Positions 53,222-62,097 of a stretch of 64,000 nucleotides of DNA are shown piece by piece. The DNA comes from Acidobacteria bacterium UBA2990. Lineage in GTDB: Bacteria; Acidobacteriota; Vicinamibacteria; Vicinamibacterales; UBA8438. A program made the position numbers and the translations under genes. The DNA is taken from positions 215,053 through 279,052 of the forward strand of contig DEAE01000023.1 of the NCBI GenBank assembly GCA_002347025.1. The letters are read 5' to 3'. Every line of letters begins with the position of its first letter. Within the stretch, counting starts at the first letter, position 1. The notes under the pieces are model-generated. The model was not told the origin of the DNA. It did not search any database and saw nothing but the letters and a program-made list of their open reading frames with translations.

Positions 53222-53337
53222 GTGAATCAGTCGAGTCGAGATGCAATGACCTCATAAAGCAGTCCCTCTATCAAGTAGGCAGCAAAGATGAAATATAACG
53301 GGAGTGGTTCCGACCCGCCGGTTCATGCATGGCCTAC

Positions 53338-54558
53338 CTAGTTACCAACGGCGTCGGTAGTGACATCGAGCAGTAATCGCACCGGCGCGTCGCTGTTAAA
53401 GAGCGAAGGCACCTCAGTTGGGTCTGAACCTGGCGCCAGCTCTGCGCTGATACTAACCTCAGTTCCGCTTGGAAGTTGTTGGGGCGAATCAAACAAATAG
53501 CGTGTAGGCCAATCGCTGTCTGGGTTGCGAATGAGTAGCAACGGTATAGTGGATCCGTCTGGTAGGGTGCCTGTGACCTGTAACTCAGACGCCTGGATTC
53601 CAATTTCTGGGAGTAAACCGTAAAGGGTGATGTCTTGGTCCAAGCGATGGGTGAAGTTTATTTCTCTGCCATTTGGTAATGGAGAGTCCACCACGATATG
53701 TTCAATGGTCGACAGTTGCTTGTCCGTCAAGTGTAGACCGAGGCGCGTTTGGTCTGAGAATTCTTGGCCCTCAGTAATCCAAGTCTTTTTATAAACCACC
53801 CTAGCTACAATATCTGCACCTGCAGGTAGTGAGTAACCAACCCTCTCGTGTGTCCTAAGGGTTTGGCCTGGCCACCATACGGCAGCGGGGGCTTGGCCGA
53901 GGAAACCGGTACTAAAACCCTGTTCAGGACTGGCTTCATCAGCAGCTTGGCCTTCGCCGGTAGTATCGATGTAGATTGAGACGTGACGAACGACAGCCCT
54001 ACTGCCAGGAATCACATCTATGTTGGTGACCCAATGGTCTTCGTCTAGGTTGGTGGGTAAGACGAAGTATCGAACCGTTTCCGTGGTGTTGGCTTCTAGG
54101 GTGAAAGGCTCAGCCAACGACAACTCCAAGGTGGGAGGGCCGTATGTCCAACCGCCTCCAGAAATGGTTGAAGTGCTGGGTGTTTGGTCTCGGGGACCCT
54201 GTGGGTAGCCACCTGCTGACCATTCAAGGATCATGTCCATCTCATGAGCTGGAAGCACGTGGCCGTTGCTGAAGTCTCCGAAGCCGTCCTCCGCTTTCCA
54301 GGGTGGCATTCTGAGGGCTAGAACTTCCTCACGGATAGATTGGGTCCAAGGATAGGCTTCCTGGTAGGTTAGCAATGACATTGGGCCGACGCCGCCCTCG
54401 ATATGGCAACTTCCGCACTGGCGTTCAAAAATAGGGAACAGGTGCTCGTTATAAGTGAAGCGAGATGCGATTGGGGTGTGACCCTGCGTGACATTGCCAA
54501 GAAGGGGTCCGATGCCAACTATGACCAGACCGACTATCCACCGTGTCCTGCTTCGCAT
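53338..54558 (-). CDS. Exported haem protein with copper-monooxygenase-like C-terminal domain lacking copper ligands
   Basis: 406 aa. A signal peptide is followed by one haem motif C-G-S-C-H (48-52) in a cytochrome c-like domain with M-P-P-W near 84-87 (axial Met region). Residues ~130-395 resemble the two-module Cu2-monooxygenase fold of ascorbate-dependent monooxygenases. However, the usual His-His-Met is here V-R-H-V (190-193), and the second H-x-H site is Y-K-K (256-258), so canonical copper binding seems lost. An electron-transfer or binding role is possible. Convergent with asd (116-base gap). Confidence 0.7.
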   Translation of the reverse strand: MRSRTRWIVGLVIVGIGPLLGNVTQGHTPIASRFTYNEHLFPIFERQCGSCHIEGGVGPMSLLTYQEAYPWTQSIREEVLALRMPPWKAEDGFGDFSNGHVLPAHEMDMILEWSAGGYPQGPRDQTPSTSTISGGGWTYGPPTLELSLAEPFTLEANTTETVRYFVLPTNLDEDHWVTNIDVIPGSRAVVRHVSIYIDTTGEGQAADEASPEQGFSTGFLGQAPAAVWWPGQTLRTHERVGYSLPAGADIVARVVYKKTWITEGQEFSDQTRLGLHLTDKQLSTIEHIVVDSPLPNGREINFTHRLDQDITLYGLLPEIGIQASELQVTGTLPDGSTIPLLLIRNPDSDWPTRYLFDSPQQLPSGTEVSISAELAPGSDPTEVPSLFNSDAPVRLLLDVTTDAVGN

Positions 54559-54670
54559 AAGGCCTCCAAGAAGCTCTGCTAGTGATTCGCTGCTTCGGTC
54601 TCTATTTGGTTTTATGGCTAGTCTGGAAGTGTCTTTTCACAGCCCAAAACCATGTTACATCCGGCACAGT

Positions 54671-55894
54671 CTAGCGCCTGTCGGATAGAGCGTAGACTGA
54701 ATCGATCGAAATGACTGCTGTCTCAAAAATTCCGTAGGCGCTGTCTACGTCATTTCTATTCCCTAGATCGCCATACCAATCCAGAAGATAAGCGGCTCGG
54801 ACCAAGTGACGGACGGCGATCCGGATTTCGTTACGAGCGGAAAGGGGTAGCCCTTCAGAGGCTTGGTCCAGTGCGAGGGCTAGTTCTTTTGCCTGGAGAG
54901 CCGGGATGAAAATCTCGGTGAATGCACCTCGGCTTATCATCTCGCTAATTTGCACCCCACGGCTAGCGATTTGAGATGCTATGTCCCGTGGATCTTCGGG
55001 TACGTCTGGCAGTATCCGAGCGGCTAGTGGTATTGCTTCCGGGGCATCCGCGTAGTCGGCAGATGTGGTGCTGGTGGAAGAAACTTCCACTGACAGTTCT
55101 CCGAAGATGAAGTCGAAACGCTCAAATGGAAAATCCTCTTCGAAGATCACCTTAGCTGTCACTTCGGCAGGAATGTCTGAGTTGGGAATGAGAGCTTCTA
55201 GAAAAGCTCCATCCGGGCTGGACACTAGGTCATAAGCGGCGACTTCGAGAAATTCATCGGTAGCCTCATCGTAAACCTCTTCTGTGACGGCTCTTCCTGT
55301 CCACCCACTGACGTTTACGGGTTCTCTATAATTGTCGCTGGCGTAGATGCGAAAGATACCAGGTTCCGGGTAGGTCCCCTCAATGTGGTGAAAACTATCT
55401 GGAGCCATAAAGACCGTGCCCCCGTAGCGGGGACTGTGATCCATGTGAGCTCCGGCTGCAGCGTCAACGACGCCGCAGGTCAGCATAAAGGCGCCATAAT
55501 AAGGGTTTCTGACGGGACCGTCTCGTTGGACCCAGGCTGAGCCTGAGTCGTACATGGGGCAGTAGGCGCGAGCAAAACCTGCTGGCAAGGTTTGTTCTGC
55601 AAGGAGCTCTGAGAGCGGTTTAAACTTAGCCCGGAAATCCTCGATGTTCTCGGCCGCGAGCGCTTCGATGGCCTGGACTTGAAGCGAGGATTCAGCAATC
55701 TCAGTAAATTCTTGAAGTTCAAGTTTGGCTGTCGCGAAGTCGTCAGCAGCCAAAGCTTCCTGCACTTGAACGTACTCGGCCAGTTGTGCCTCAAAGTCCA
55801 CTGATTGAGCCTGAACTTCTTGGGCGGTCAACGATATAGACGGATCGACCAACAATAAAGTGAAGCAAAATGTGTACACGACGGGTTTCGTCAT
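54671..55894 (-). CDS. Secreted protein with DUF3347-type domain
   Basis: 407 aa. A signal peptide (~24 residues) is followed by a helical stretch with L-A-A-D-D-F-A-T-A-K near residue 49 and then Y-C-P-M-Y-D-S-G-x-A-W near 112 with R-N-P-Y-Y-G near 129. This matches the DUF3347 layout found in metal-efflux-related periplasmic proteins, where C-P-M is a likely metal-binding site. A second block, H-S-P-R-Y-G-G-T-V-F-M near 153, with H-H-I-E-G-T-Y-P-E-P-G, is common in acidobacterial homologues. Role may involve copper or other metals, in keeping with the haem/copper-like gene downstream (112 bases). Function not established. Confidence 0.65.
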   Translation of the reverse strand: MTKPVVYTFCFTLLLVDPSISLTAQEVQAQSVDFEAQLAEYVQVQEALAADDFATAKLELQEFTEIAESSLQVQAIEALAAENIEDFRAKFKPLSELLAEQTLPAGFARAYCPMYDSGSAWVQRDGPVRNPYYGAFMLTCGVVDAAAGAHMDHSPRYGGTVFMAPDSFHHIEGTYPEPGIFRIYASDNYREPVNVSGWTGRAVTEEVYDEATDEFLEVAAYDLVSSPDGAFLEALIPNSDIPAEVTAKVIFEEDFPFERFDFIFGELSVEVSSTSTTSADYADAPEAIPLAARILPDVPEDPRDIASQIASRGVQISEMISRGAFTEIFIPALQAKELALALDQASEGLPLSARNEIRIAVRHLVRAAYLLDWYGDLGNRNDVDSAYGIFETAVISIDSVYALSDRR

Positions 55895-55965
55895 GGAATG
55901 CCCCTACTGGATAAAGTGCCCCGTTCGACCGACAGTATAGAAATTGTGGGATTGATGATCTGTCA

Positions 55966-56000
55966 AGCGTTGTTGTCCTTGGCGAAAAGTATACAACGCT
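55966..56000. repeat. Perfect 8-bp inverted repeat in the divergent promoter region
   Basis: AGCGTTGT (55966-55973) faces ACAACGCT (55993-56000) with a 19-base spacer, ending 16 bases before the Xer start. The long spacer and position between divergent genes suggest an operator or a cruciform, not a terminator. A TATACA inside the second half could be a -10 element. Confidence 0.45.
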
Positions 56001-56016
56001 CAAAATAGGCCGCGCA

Positions 56017-56925
56017 ATGAAAACGGACTGGAACGATGCACAAGAAGCTGTGACCTCTTTCTTGGTTGAGTTGAGGGTGTCCCGTCGCCTGGCTCAAAAC
56101 ACCATAGTTGCCTATGAGAGGGATCTTAGTCGCCTTCTAAAGTTCGCCGCTGATAAGGACTTGTTGCTAGCAATGGCTGATAGGAGTGATATCGAAATCT
56201 TTGTTCGCGCACTGATGTTGTCAGGTCTCTCGCCAAGGTCTGTCGCTAGAACGGTTGCGTGTGTCAGAGGGTTCTACCGGTTTCTGGTTCTGGAGGGAGT
56301 AATCCCGGCAAGTCCAGCCGATGATGTGAGGGCCCCTCGGGCCTGGCCAGCGCTACCTAGGTACCTGTCCTTGGATGAGGTCGACCTGTTGCTAGCTCAA
56401 CCCGATACAGATAGACCCGTTGGCGTCCGAGATCGAGCTCTGTTGGAACTTTTGTATGCGACGGGAATGCGGGTGAGTGAGTTAGTCGGGCTTTCGGTGG
56501 GTGATATCAATCTAGATGCTGGGGTTCTAACCTGTGTAGGCAAGGGCGCTAAAGAACGGATCGTGCCGATCGGAAGCATAGCTGTCGACTGGGTGGGGAG
56601 GTATGCAGATTCGGTCAGACCCTCGTTGTTAAAGAGCAGAATCTCTAAGCGACTTTTTGTCAATGCCAGAGGGGGAACCGCTCTGAGTCGAGTGGGTTTC
56701 TGGAAAATCATCAAGAAGTATGGACGGCAGGCCGGACTAGTTCAAGAATTGAGTCCGCATATGCTTCGGCATTCCTTTGCTACCCATTTGCTTGAGAGGG
56801 GCGCTGACCTGCGTGTAATACAAACGCTACTTGGACATGCGGATCTTTCTACAACACAAATCTACACTCACATTCTAGAAGCTAGGTTGCGAGCTGTTTA
56901 TGATCAATTTCACCCCAGAAAGTGA
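56017..56925 (+). CDS. Tyrosine recombinase of the XerC/XerD family
   Basis: 302 aa, normal length for Xer. N-terminal SAM-like core-binding domain, then the catalytic set Arg152 (T-G-M-R-V-S-E-L), Lys176 (G-K-G-A-K), His248 and Arg251 (P-H-M-L-R-H-S), His274 (L-L-G-H) and nucleophile Tyr283 (Q-I-Y-T-H). All are intact. It likely resolves chromosome dimers at a dif site; the sequence alone does not separate XerC from XerD. No flanking att sites, phage genes or tRNA were seen, so there is no sign of an integrated element. Confidence 0.9.
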   Translation: MKTDWNDAQEAVTSFLVELRVSRRLAQNTIVAYERDLSRLLKFAADKDLLLAMADRSDIEIFVRALMLSGLSPRSVARTVACVRGFYRFLVLEGVIPASPADDVRAPRAWPALPRYLSLDEVDLLLAQPDTDRPVGVRDRALLELLYATGMRVSELVGLSVGDINLDAGVLTCVGKGAKERIVPIGSIAVDWVGRYADSVRPSLLKSRISKRLFVNARGGTALSRVGFWKIIKKYGRQAGLVQELSPHMLRHSFATHLLERGADLRVIQTLLGHADLSTTQIYTHILEARLRAVYDQFHPRK

Positions 56926-57248
56926 GGCTTTAATTGACCCTATCGTGTTGGCTTTGATATCGTAGGGACCGCGTTATTGTAATCATAGCGTGGAGAGAGA
57001 AGCAGCTGCATTACCTAGGCCTTCGGACAATCGCATACCACGGGAACTTGCAAGGCGGACGGCCAAAATTCACTGCTTGTTGATAGAGTCGACAGTCCTA
57101 GAATACGTCATTGACGCCTTGAGTAAGGCAAAGGCTTCTGGTCGATGCCAGCAGACCAAGTGGCTGAAGGATTGTTGGGTTGGACCTTATTTGAGCCAGT
57201 ATTTGTTTTCGAGCGACAATTCGAATTTCTAAGTTGTAAGGAGTAGCT
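56926..57248. other. Intergenic region before metK
   Basis: 323 bases. It has an 80-codon plus-strand frame (56990-57232) with no conserved features, and a good Shine-Dalgarno (AAGGAG) before metK. I found no SAM riboswitch core. A possible TTGACC at about 56935 lacks a convincing -10. Confidence 0.35.
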
Positions 57249-58400
57249 ATGCGTCGCAGTGGACGTTACTTGTTTACGTCGGAATCCGTCACGGAGGGCC
57301 ATCCCGACAAGATTGCCGACCAGGTTTCTGATGGTATTGTGGATGCTGTATTAGCCGAAGATCCGACCGGTCGGGTGGCATGTGAAACATTATTAACCAC
57401 CGGTTTGGTGGTTATTGCGGGCGAGATCACTAGCACTGGTGGTACAGACTTTACGGATGTGGTGAGGGATACCATCAGGGAGGTAGGTTACACCAGGGCC
57501 AAGTTTGGATTTGATGCAGATACCTGTGCGGTGTTGTCGTCTATTCATGGTCAATCGCCAGATATTGCTATGGGCGTAGACCCGGGTGGTGCGGGGGACC
57601 AGGGTTTGATGTTTGGGTATGCCTGCAGGGAGACCGAAACTTTGATGCCACTGCCAATCTCTCTGGCACACGACCTATGTCGAGGACTGTCAAAGTCCCG
57701 CAGGTCTGGGGCCATGAATTACCTTCGGCCAGATGGGAAGTCCCAGGTAACGGTGGAATACGACGGGGACAAACCACTGAGAGTCGACACCGTGGTGGTT
57801 TCGAGTCAGCACAGCGAGGATGTCAAAAACGAGCGTATCCGGGAGGACGTGATCGGTCAGATCATTAAGCCCATCGTTCCGGAAGAACTTCTTGATGACC
57901 AGACCAACATTTATGTGAACCCGACCGGCAGATTTGTGACGGGCGGACCGCATGGAGATGCTGGCCTTACGGGCCGAAAAATTATTGTTGACACCTATGG
58001 GGGAGCCGCTCCCCATGGTGGAGGTGCTTTTTCTGGCAAGGATCCAACCAAAGTGGATCGGTCGGCGAGCTACATGGCTCGCTATGTGGCTAAGAACTGT
58101 GTGGCAGCCGGGCTGGCAAGTCGGGTGCAAGTGCAGCTGGCTTATGCAATCGGGGTGGCTGACCCCGTCTCGGTTCTGGTGGACACTTTCGGGACAGCCG
58201 AACTCGAGGAGAGTCGAATAAGCGAATTAGTCAGGGAACATTTTGTTCTGACCCCGAAAGGCATTATTGATACTTTGGATCTGCGGCGTCCGATCTATCG
58301 GCAAACAGCGGCCTTTGGCCATTTTGGGCGGACTGAACCAGACATCACATGGGAACAGACAGATAAGGCTGACACGCTTCGTCAGGCGGCCGGACTCTGA
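57249..58400 (+). CDS. metK: S-adenosylmethionine synthetase
   Basis: 383 aa. Makes SAM from methionine and ATP. Signature sequences are intact: E-G-H-P-D-K-I-A-D-Q near residues 16-25, G-A-G-D-Q-G-L-M-F-G near 115-124, D-G-K-S-Q-V near 162-167, and G-G-G-A-F-S-G-K-D-P-T near 255-265. AAGGAG lies eight bases upstream of the ATG. Ninety bases separate its end from the convergent lptFG gene. Confidence 0.97.
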   Translation: MRRSGRYLFTSESVTEGHPDKIADQVSDGIVDAVLAEDPTGRVACETLLTTGLVVIAGEITSTGGTDFTDVVRDTIREVGYTRAKFGFDADTCAVLSSIHGQSPDIAMGVDPGGAGDQGLMFGYACRETETLMPLPISLAHDLCRGLSKSRRSGAMNYLRPDGKSQVTVEYDGDKPLRVDTVVVSSQHSEDVKNERIREDVIGQIIKPIVPEELLDDQTNIYVNPTGRFVTGGPHGDAGLTGRKIIVDTYGGAAPHGGGAFSGKDPTKVDRSASYMARYVAKNCVAAGLASRVQVQLAYAIGVADPVSVLVDTFGTAELEESRISELVREHFVLTPKGIIDTLDLRRPIYRQTAAFGHFGRTEPDITWEQTDKADTLRQAAGL

Positions 58401-58490
58401 GCTTGCGGCGGCCTAGGGAACATTGGTTGAAGTATCTTTGGGTTCATGGGTGTCATGCTATCGCTGATAAACCTAGGAGTGGCACGCTAA

Positions 58491-60824
58491 CTAGGTGCGA
58501 ACGGTTAGCAGTAAATAGAGGGCCGAACCCCCGAAGAGGATATTTGGCGCCCATGCAGCCAAAATAGGGGCGAGGAGGCCTGCACTCCCGATGGCAGAGA
58601 ACACGCTAATCACAACCCAATAGGAAATAGCCAACACGATGCCTATGCCGACACCGTAGAGTGCTCCGTGCCGGCCGGTAGTGACCGCGAAGGGTACCGC
58701 TATCAATGTCAGTATTAGGGTGACAAAAGGGAACGAAAGCTTTCGTTCCAGTTGGACCCGCAGGGGAATCACATCAACCCCGCTTTCGGCCAAGAGCTCT
58801 ATATATCGGTCTAGTTCTTGGTAGTTCATACGTTCTGCTTGTGGTTGCTCGGTTGCGAACTCCTGCGGTGGTGCCCACGAGATATGACGGTCAGAGAACC
58901 CTTCAAAATCTCCAGGTTTCCTGTCATCGGTAAATTGTCTCGACCACCCTCTATGGGCTAGCCACCCGTCCGCAAATGTGGCTCGTTCAGCGAATGTTCG
59001 TTGAGACAGCTGCCATTCGCTTGGTGCAAAGCGATATGCGGTCACCTCATGTAGTTCGACACTGGAGGGATCGAAGAAACTGTAGTTGTAGAAAGTGCCA
59101 TCTTGGCCTACTAGCCATTTTCTGTTTAACACATCGAATGTCTCTGGCGCTCCCCCCCGAATCACATGGCGAATTGCGTTGGCACGGCGGTTGGCGTCCG
59201 CCAAGAAGTTCTCACCCATGCCAAATAGCAGGCTGCTCCAGAGCAGAGAAAGTAAGAGCAAAGGAATGGAGGTTCGGTAGAGGCTGACCCCACAGGCTTT
59301 CATAACAGTCAGTTCACTGCTTTTCGTTAACACGCCGATGGTAATCAAGGTAGCTATGAGTGTAGAAATAGGGAGGACATAATAGATGAACTGGGGGGTG
59401 GCGTACCAAAAATATTCAACAATACTGAGTGTTGTTGTCTCCCCTTTAAAGAGTTTGTCTGACAGGTCTACAAACGTGGAAATGTAGAAAATTCCCAGCA
59501 AGCCGACGAAAGACAGTGTTACAAGTTTGAGGTACTGTTTAGACACGTATCTGTCGAGGAGGCTTAGTAAGCCGATTCCCGAGAATCCGGCCTTCTGATT
59601 CAGTCCCACAGTAGTTGGAGAAGCCGCCTGCCTGGGCCTGTCTACAGTCGGCCTGGCGGATTTCCTGGAACCAGTTGTTGACCACCCTGACACAAAAGCT
59701 TGCGGTGAAAGTCGCTGTAGAAGAGATCTGGTTTTTGGCCAAAACAGTAAGGCCCCAACTAGACCGAGAATGGCGTTAGGCAACCACATGGCAATGTGTG
59801 GCGAAACCAGTGCGCCCTTTGCCATCGCCTTAGCGCCGAACATTATTATGTAGTAGGCAAAGATTACGGCAATACCGACGGCAAAGCTGGCAAGCTTGCC
59901 CTCTTTTCTGTTGGTAACACCTAAAGATAAAGCGATTAAGGCGAAAACTATACAGGCTATCGGGATGGAGAATTTCTGGTGTATCTCCATGATGGGGTTG
60001 TGGGGCGAGATCCCGAGGGAGGCCATCTCAGTGGCTTGAGCCCTCAATTCCGAAATTCTCATTTCGGTCAAACCACGTTGAGGGCCGCCTTCAGGGAAAA
60101 TCGTGTCTGGGTCAAGCCTGAGAACGACTTCCTCAAATCGGTTGACGTTGTATGTGGAAGGGTCCGTTCCTTCTACTTGATGGTAGGTTCCCGAAGTCAG
60201 TACGATCTGAACTTGGCGCCTGTCTTGGTCGACTAGGACACGTCCCTCTTTTGAAATATAGACTTGTGGGAAACCACTGTTTCTGGTGTCCGCAAGAAAA
60301 ACTTGGGACCATTCTGTGCCTTGAATATCAACTTCGTTTACATAGAGCACTAGGCCAGGCAGGCCTTCGTCAAACACTCTGGCTTTGACCTCATCCTCAG
60401 CTGTTGCAGCCAAAGTCCTGTAGGTAATCTCTCGAAATGTCTGATTGGCATCCGGAAGGGCAACTATCAGGGTGTAGCAGGTGACCATGGCAGCCGACCC
60501 TGCCAAGAGTAGAACTGGCAGCAGCAGGCGGAACGTACTTACCCCGCAGGCTTGAAGAGCTACCATTTCTCGATCACTGGACATTCTTCCCAATCCCATA
60601 AGTAGGCCGATTAGGACCGCCATGGGAATGGTTACCCCGAGTCCCTGAGGAATAAGGGTGAACATCAGCTTTGCAATAGTCCACGCATCTACACCTTTGG
60701 CGATCAGGGATTCTGCGACCTGCATGATCGGCGGGATCATCAAGATGAAGGTGAACACCAAGAGGCTGAGCAATATAAGGGGAAGTATCTCTCTGAAGAT
60801 GTAGCGATCTAGGATGCGGAGCAT
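58491..60824 (-). CDS. lptFG: Fused LptF-LptG lipopolysaccharide-transport permease
   Basis: 777 aa, about twice the normal size of one LptF or LptG (about 360 aa). Residues 1-375 and ~415-777 are two copies of the permease unit, each starting L-x-x-L-D-R-Y, with three membrane segments before and three after a periplasmic beta-jellyroll. Twin A-C-G-V-S near residues 93 and 520 mark the coupling helices. A Ser/Pro/Arg-rich linker joins them (~376-412). The protein should form the LptF-LptG pair in one chain and extract lipopolysaccharide with LptB. The fused form occurs in some Acidobacteria. No lptB or lptC is adjacent. Confidence 0.92.
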   Translation of the reverse strand: MLRILDRYIFREILPLILLSLLVFTFILMIPPIMQVAESLIAKGVDAWTIAKLMFTLIPQGLGVTIPMAVLIGLLMGLGRMSSDREMVALQACGVSTFRLLLPVLLLAGSAAMVTCYTLIVALPDANQTFREITYRTLAATAEDEVKARVFDEGLPGLVLYVNEVDIQGTEWSQVFLADTRNSGFPQVYISKEGRVLVDQDRRQVQIVLTSGTYHQVEGTDPSTYNVNRFEEVVLRLDPDTIFPEGGPQRGLTEMRISELRAQATEMASLGISPHNPIMEIHQKFSIPIACIVFALIALSLGVTNRKEGKLASFAVGIAVIFAYYIIMFGAKAMAKGALVSPHIAMWLPNAILGLVGALLFWPKTRSLLQRLSPQAFVSGWSTTGSRKSARPTVDRPRQAASPTTVGLNQKAGFSGIGLLSLLDRYVSKQYLKLVTLSFVGLLGIFYISTFVDLSDKLFKGETTTLSIVEYFWYATPQFIYYVLPISTLIATLITIGVLTKSSELTVMKACGVSLYRTSIPLLLLSLLWSSLLFGMGENFLADANRRANAIRHVIRGGAPETFDVLNRKWLVGQDGTFYNYSFFDPSSVELHEVTAYRFAPSEWQLSQRTFAERATFADGWLAHRGWSRQFTDDRKPGDFEGFSDRHISWAPPQEFATEQPQAERMNYQELDRYIELLAESGVDVIPLRVQLERKLSFPFVTLILTLIAVPFAVTTGRHGALYGVGIGIVLAISYWVVISVFSAIGSAGLLAPILAAWAPNILFGGSALYLLLTVRT

Positions 60825-61048
60825 AGGAGCCAGAGCCAGTTTAACATCGACTCCAACACCTAGACAGGCTAATGTGGATTCAGGTGGTGGGGACCTGGGC
60901 GTATTGTGGCATTGTTGGGTTGTTTGAGCTGCTGGCGCCCTAAGTGGGTAGGATATCGGTGAAGGATTGGCGTTTTAGCTTGTGTCCAATAATGGTTGTT
61001 ATGTTAACTTAGGTTCAAAATAGAGCGAGAATTCCACAGTGCTCAGGC

Positions 61049-61948
61049 TCAGGCGTTAAGGCGGTGACGCACTGCGGGGTGCGCGTAGATCCAGGAAACT
61101 TTATATTGGCCATCGATTTTGACCGGGACGAGAATCCGACTGCATCCCTGGTAACACTCCTCGAGTCTTGACCAGGAACTGGCCAGTTCAGCGCACTCCA
61201 TCGCGTGGACATCGACCGACTCCCCATGATGCTCTTTCAATCCAAATACCTGACGGCCGTTATTCTGCGCCACCGTCCACTCTACGCTGCAGTTTGTTGA
61301 CCACTCGGCCGTAATGCCCGCAATGACTGGCTGATCCCGATCATCGGGCAGGAGAGCAAGCCGACTGTTCGGGTAATCGAGGAGCATGTCAAACAAGATA
61401 TCGACCACGCCAAGCCACCGTGAAGAGATCTCGCGATCCCGACTGACCTTCTCCTGACTAAGGTTGCGAGGGGCCTTGGCACCATGCTGCACATTCGAGC
61501 GAATCATCCAAAGCAGCTTAACCAAATGACCAATGGGTGCATCTTGGCTATTTCCGCGCTCTAGCTCGGTTCGATAACTGTCGAACTTGTCGATTGCGTT
61601 CTGATGCTTCGCCTCGGAGCTCTCACGTTCCTCGTCAGGTTGCGAATTTGGATGAAGATCAGGCCGCGATAGCCTGTCTTCCTCCAAAATGAGTGGTTTC
61701 ACGCTCAGCAGCATAGTTAAGGCTTCGCTGTTGCAGAGACGTCTGCGTTCGGCCAAGCTGGTGCTGTATCTAATCATAGTTTCCAACTTATGACCGTCAG
61801 TTGTTGTTTCGCCAGTTCTCCGTATTGCTCCCTGTCCAAAAGTGACGCTGTGTTGGTGTTTGAACAACCTATTAAGTGCGAAGCACTTTGGGCTAACGCG
61901 CTCGCGCTCATCGTGCTTGCTCGCCGCTTGATTCAGGTGGGAACACAC
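61049..61948 (-). CDS. HEPN-like domain fused to a degenerate gamma-glutamylcyclotransferase-fold domain
   Basis: 299 aa as the longest frame. The first 57 residues look unlike coding sequence and the real start may be the ATG at 61777 (residue 58). Residues ~115-190 have an HEPN-like pattern: helix with D-K-F-D-S-Y-R, then L-L-W-M-I-R-S-N-V-Q-H-G with the R-x4-H motif Arg150/His155 typical of HEPN ribonucleases. Residues ~193-295 align with the GGCT/AIG2 fold (S-R-L-A-L..., then S-W-S-R-L-E-E-C-Y-Q-G, ...I-L-V-P-V-K and S-W-I-Y-A), but the Y-G-x-L substrate loop has become L-L-P-D-D and the catalytic Glu is missing (Tyr/Gln in its place). So RNase-type activity is plausible and cyclotransferase activity is not. 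Preceded, on the same strand, by the tandem GGCT gene. Confidence 0.7.
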   Translation of the reverse strand: MCSHLNQAASKHDERERVSPKCFALNRLFKHQHSVTFGQGAIRRTGETTTDGHKLETMIRYSTSLAERRRLCNSEALTMLLSVKPLILEEDRLSRPDLHPNSQPDEERESSEAKHQNAIDKFDSYRTELERGNSQDAPIGHLVKLLWMIRSNVQHGAKAPRNLSQEKVSRDREISSRWLGVVDILFDMLLDYPNSRLALLPDDRDQPVIAGITAEWSTNCSVEWTVAQNNGRQVFGLKEHHGESVDVHAMECAELASSWSRLEECYQGCSRILVPVKIDGQYKVSWIYAHPAVRHRLNA

Positions 61949-62097
61949 AGATGACAGCAGTTCAAGTTCACCCTTCGCCCAACTATTAGATACTCATCTG
62001 CGCCGAGTCTCCTTTTCTTAACCCTCTCGTTGGAGCACGCTGAACCGCACTTACCGAAAGAGGTTTGCCCCCTAAGACATTTGACGTGCACTAAATC

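Noticed and set aside
53222..53337. Terminator between asd and the convergent haem protein gene
   Set aside because: A GC-rich stretch can pair only partly and has no T tract on either side.
56017..56925. Xer-like recombinase as the integrase of a mobile element
   Set aside because: Length and motifs fit housekeeping XerC/XerD; there are no att repeats, tRNA or phage/plasmid genes beside it.
56990..57232. 80-codon frame between the Xer gene and metK
   Set aside because: No conserved features, GTG start without a Shine-Dalgarno; probably chance. Could be real only if homologues exist.
56926..57248. SAM riboswitch upstream of metK
   Set aside because: No SAM-I/II core sequence was recognised by eye.
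61977..62037. Integron attC-like site (GCCCAAC ... GTTGGAG)
   Set aside because: The 3' motif deviates from the consensus, there is no clear L'/L'' pairing and no integron integrase; likely coincidence.
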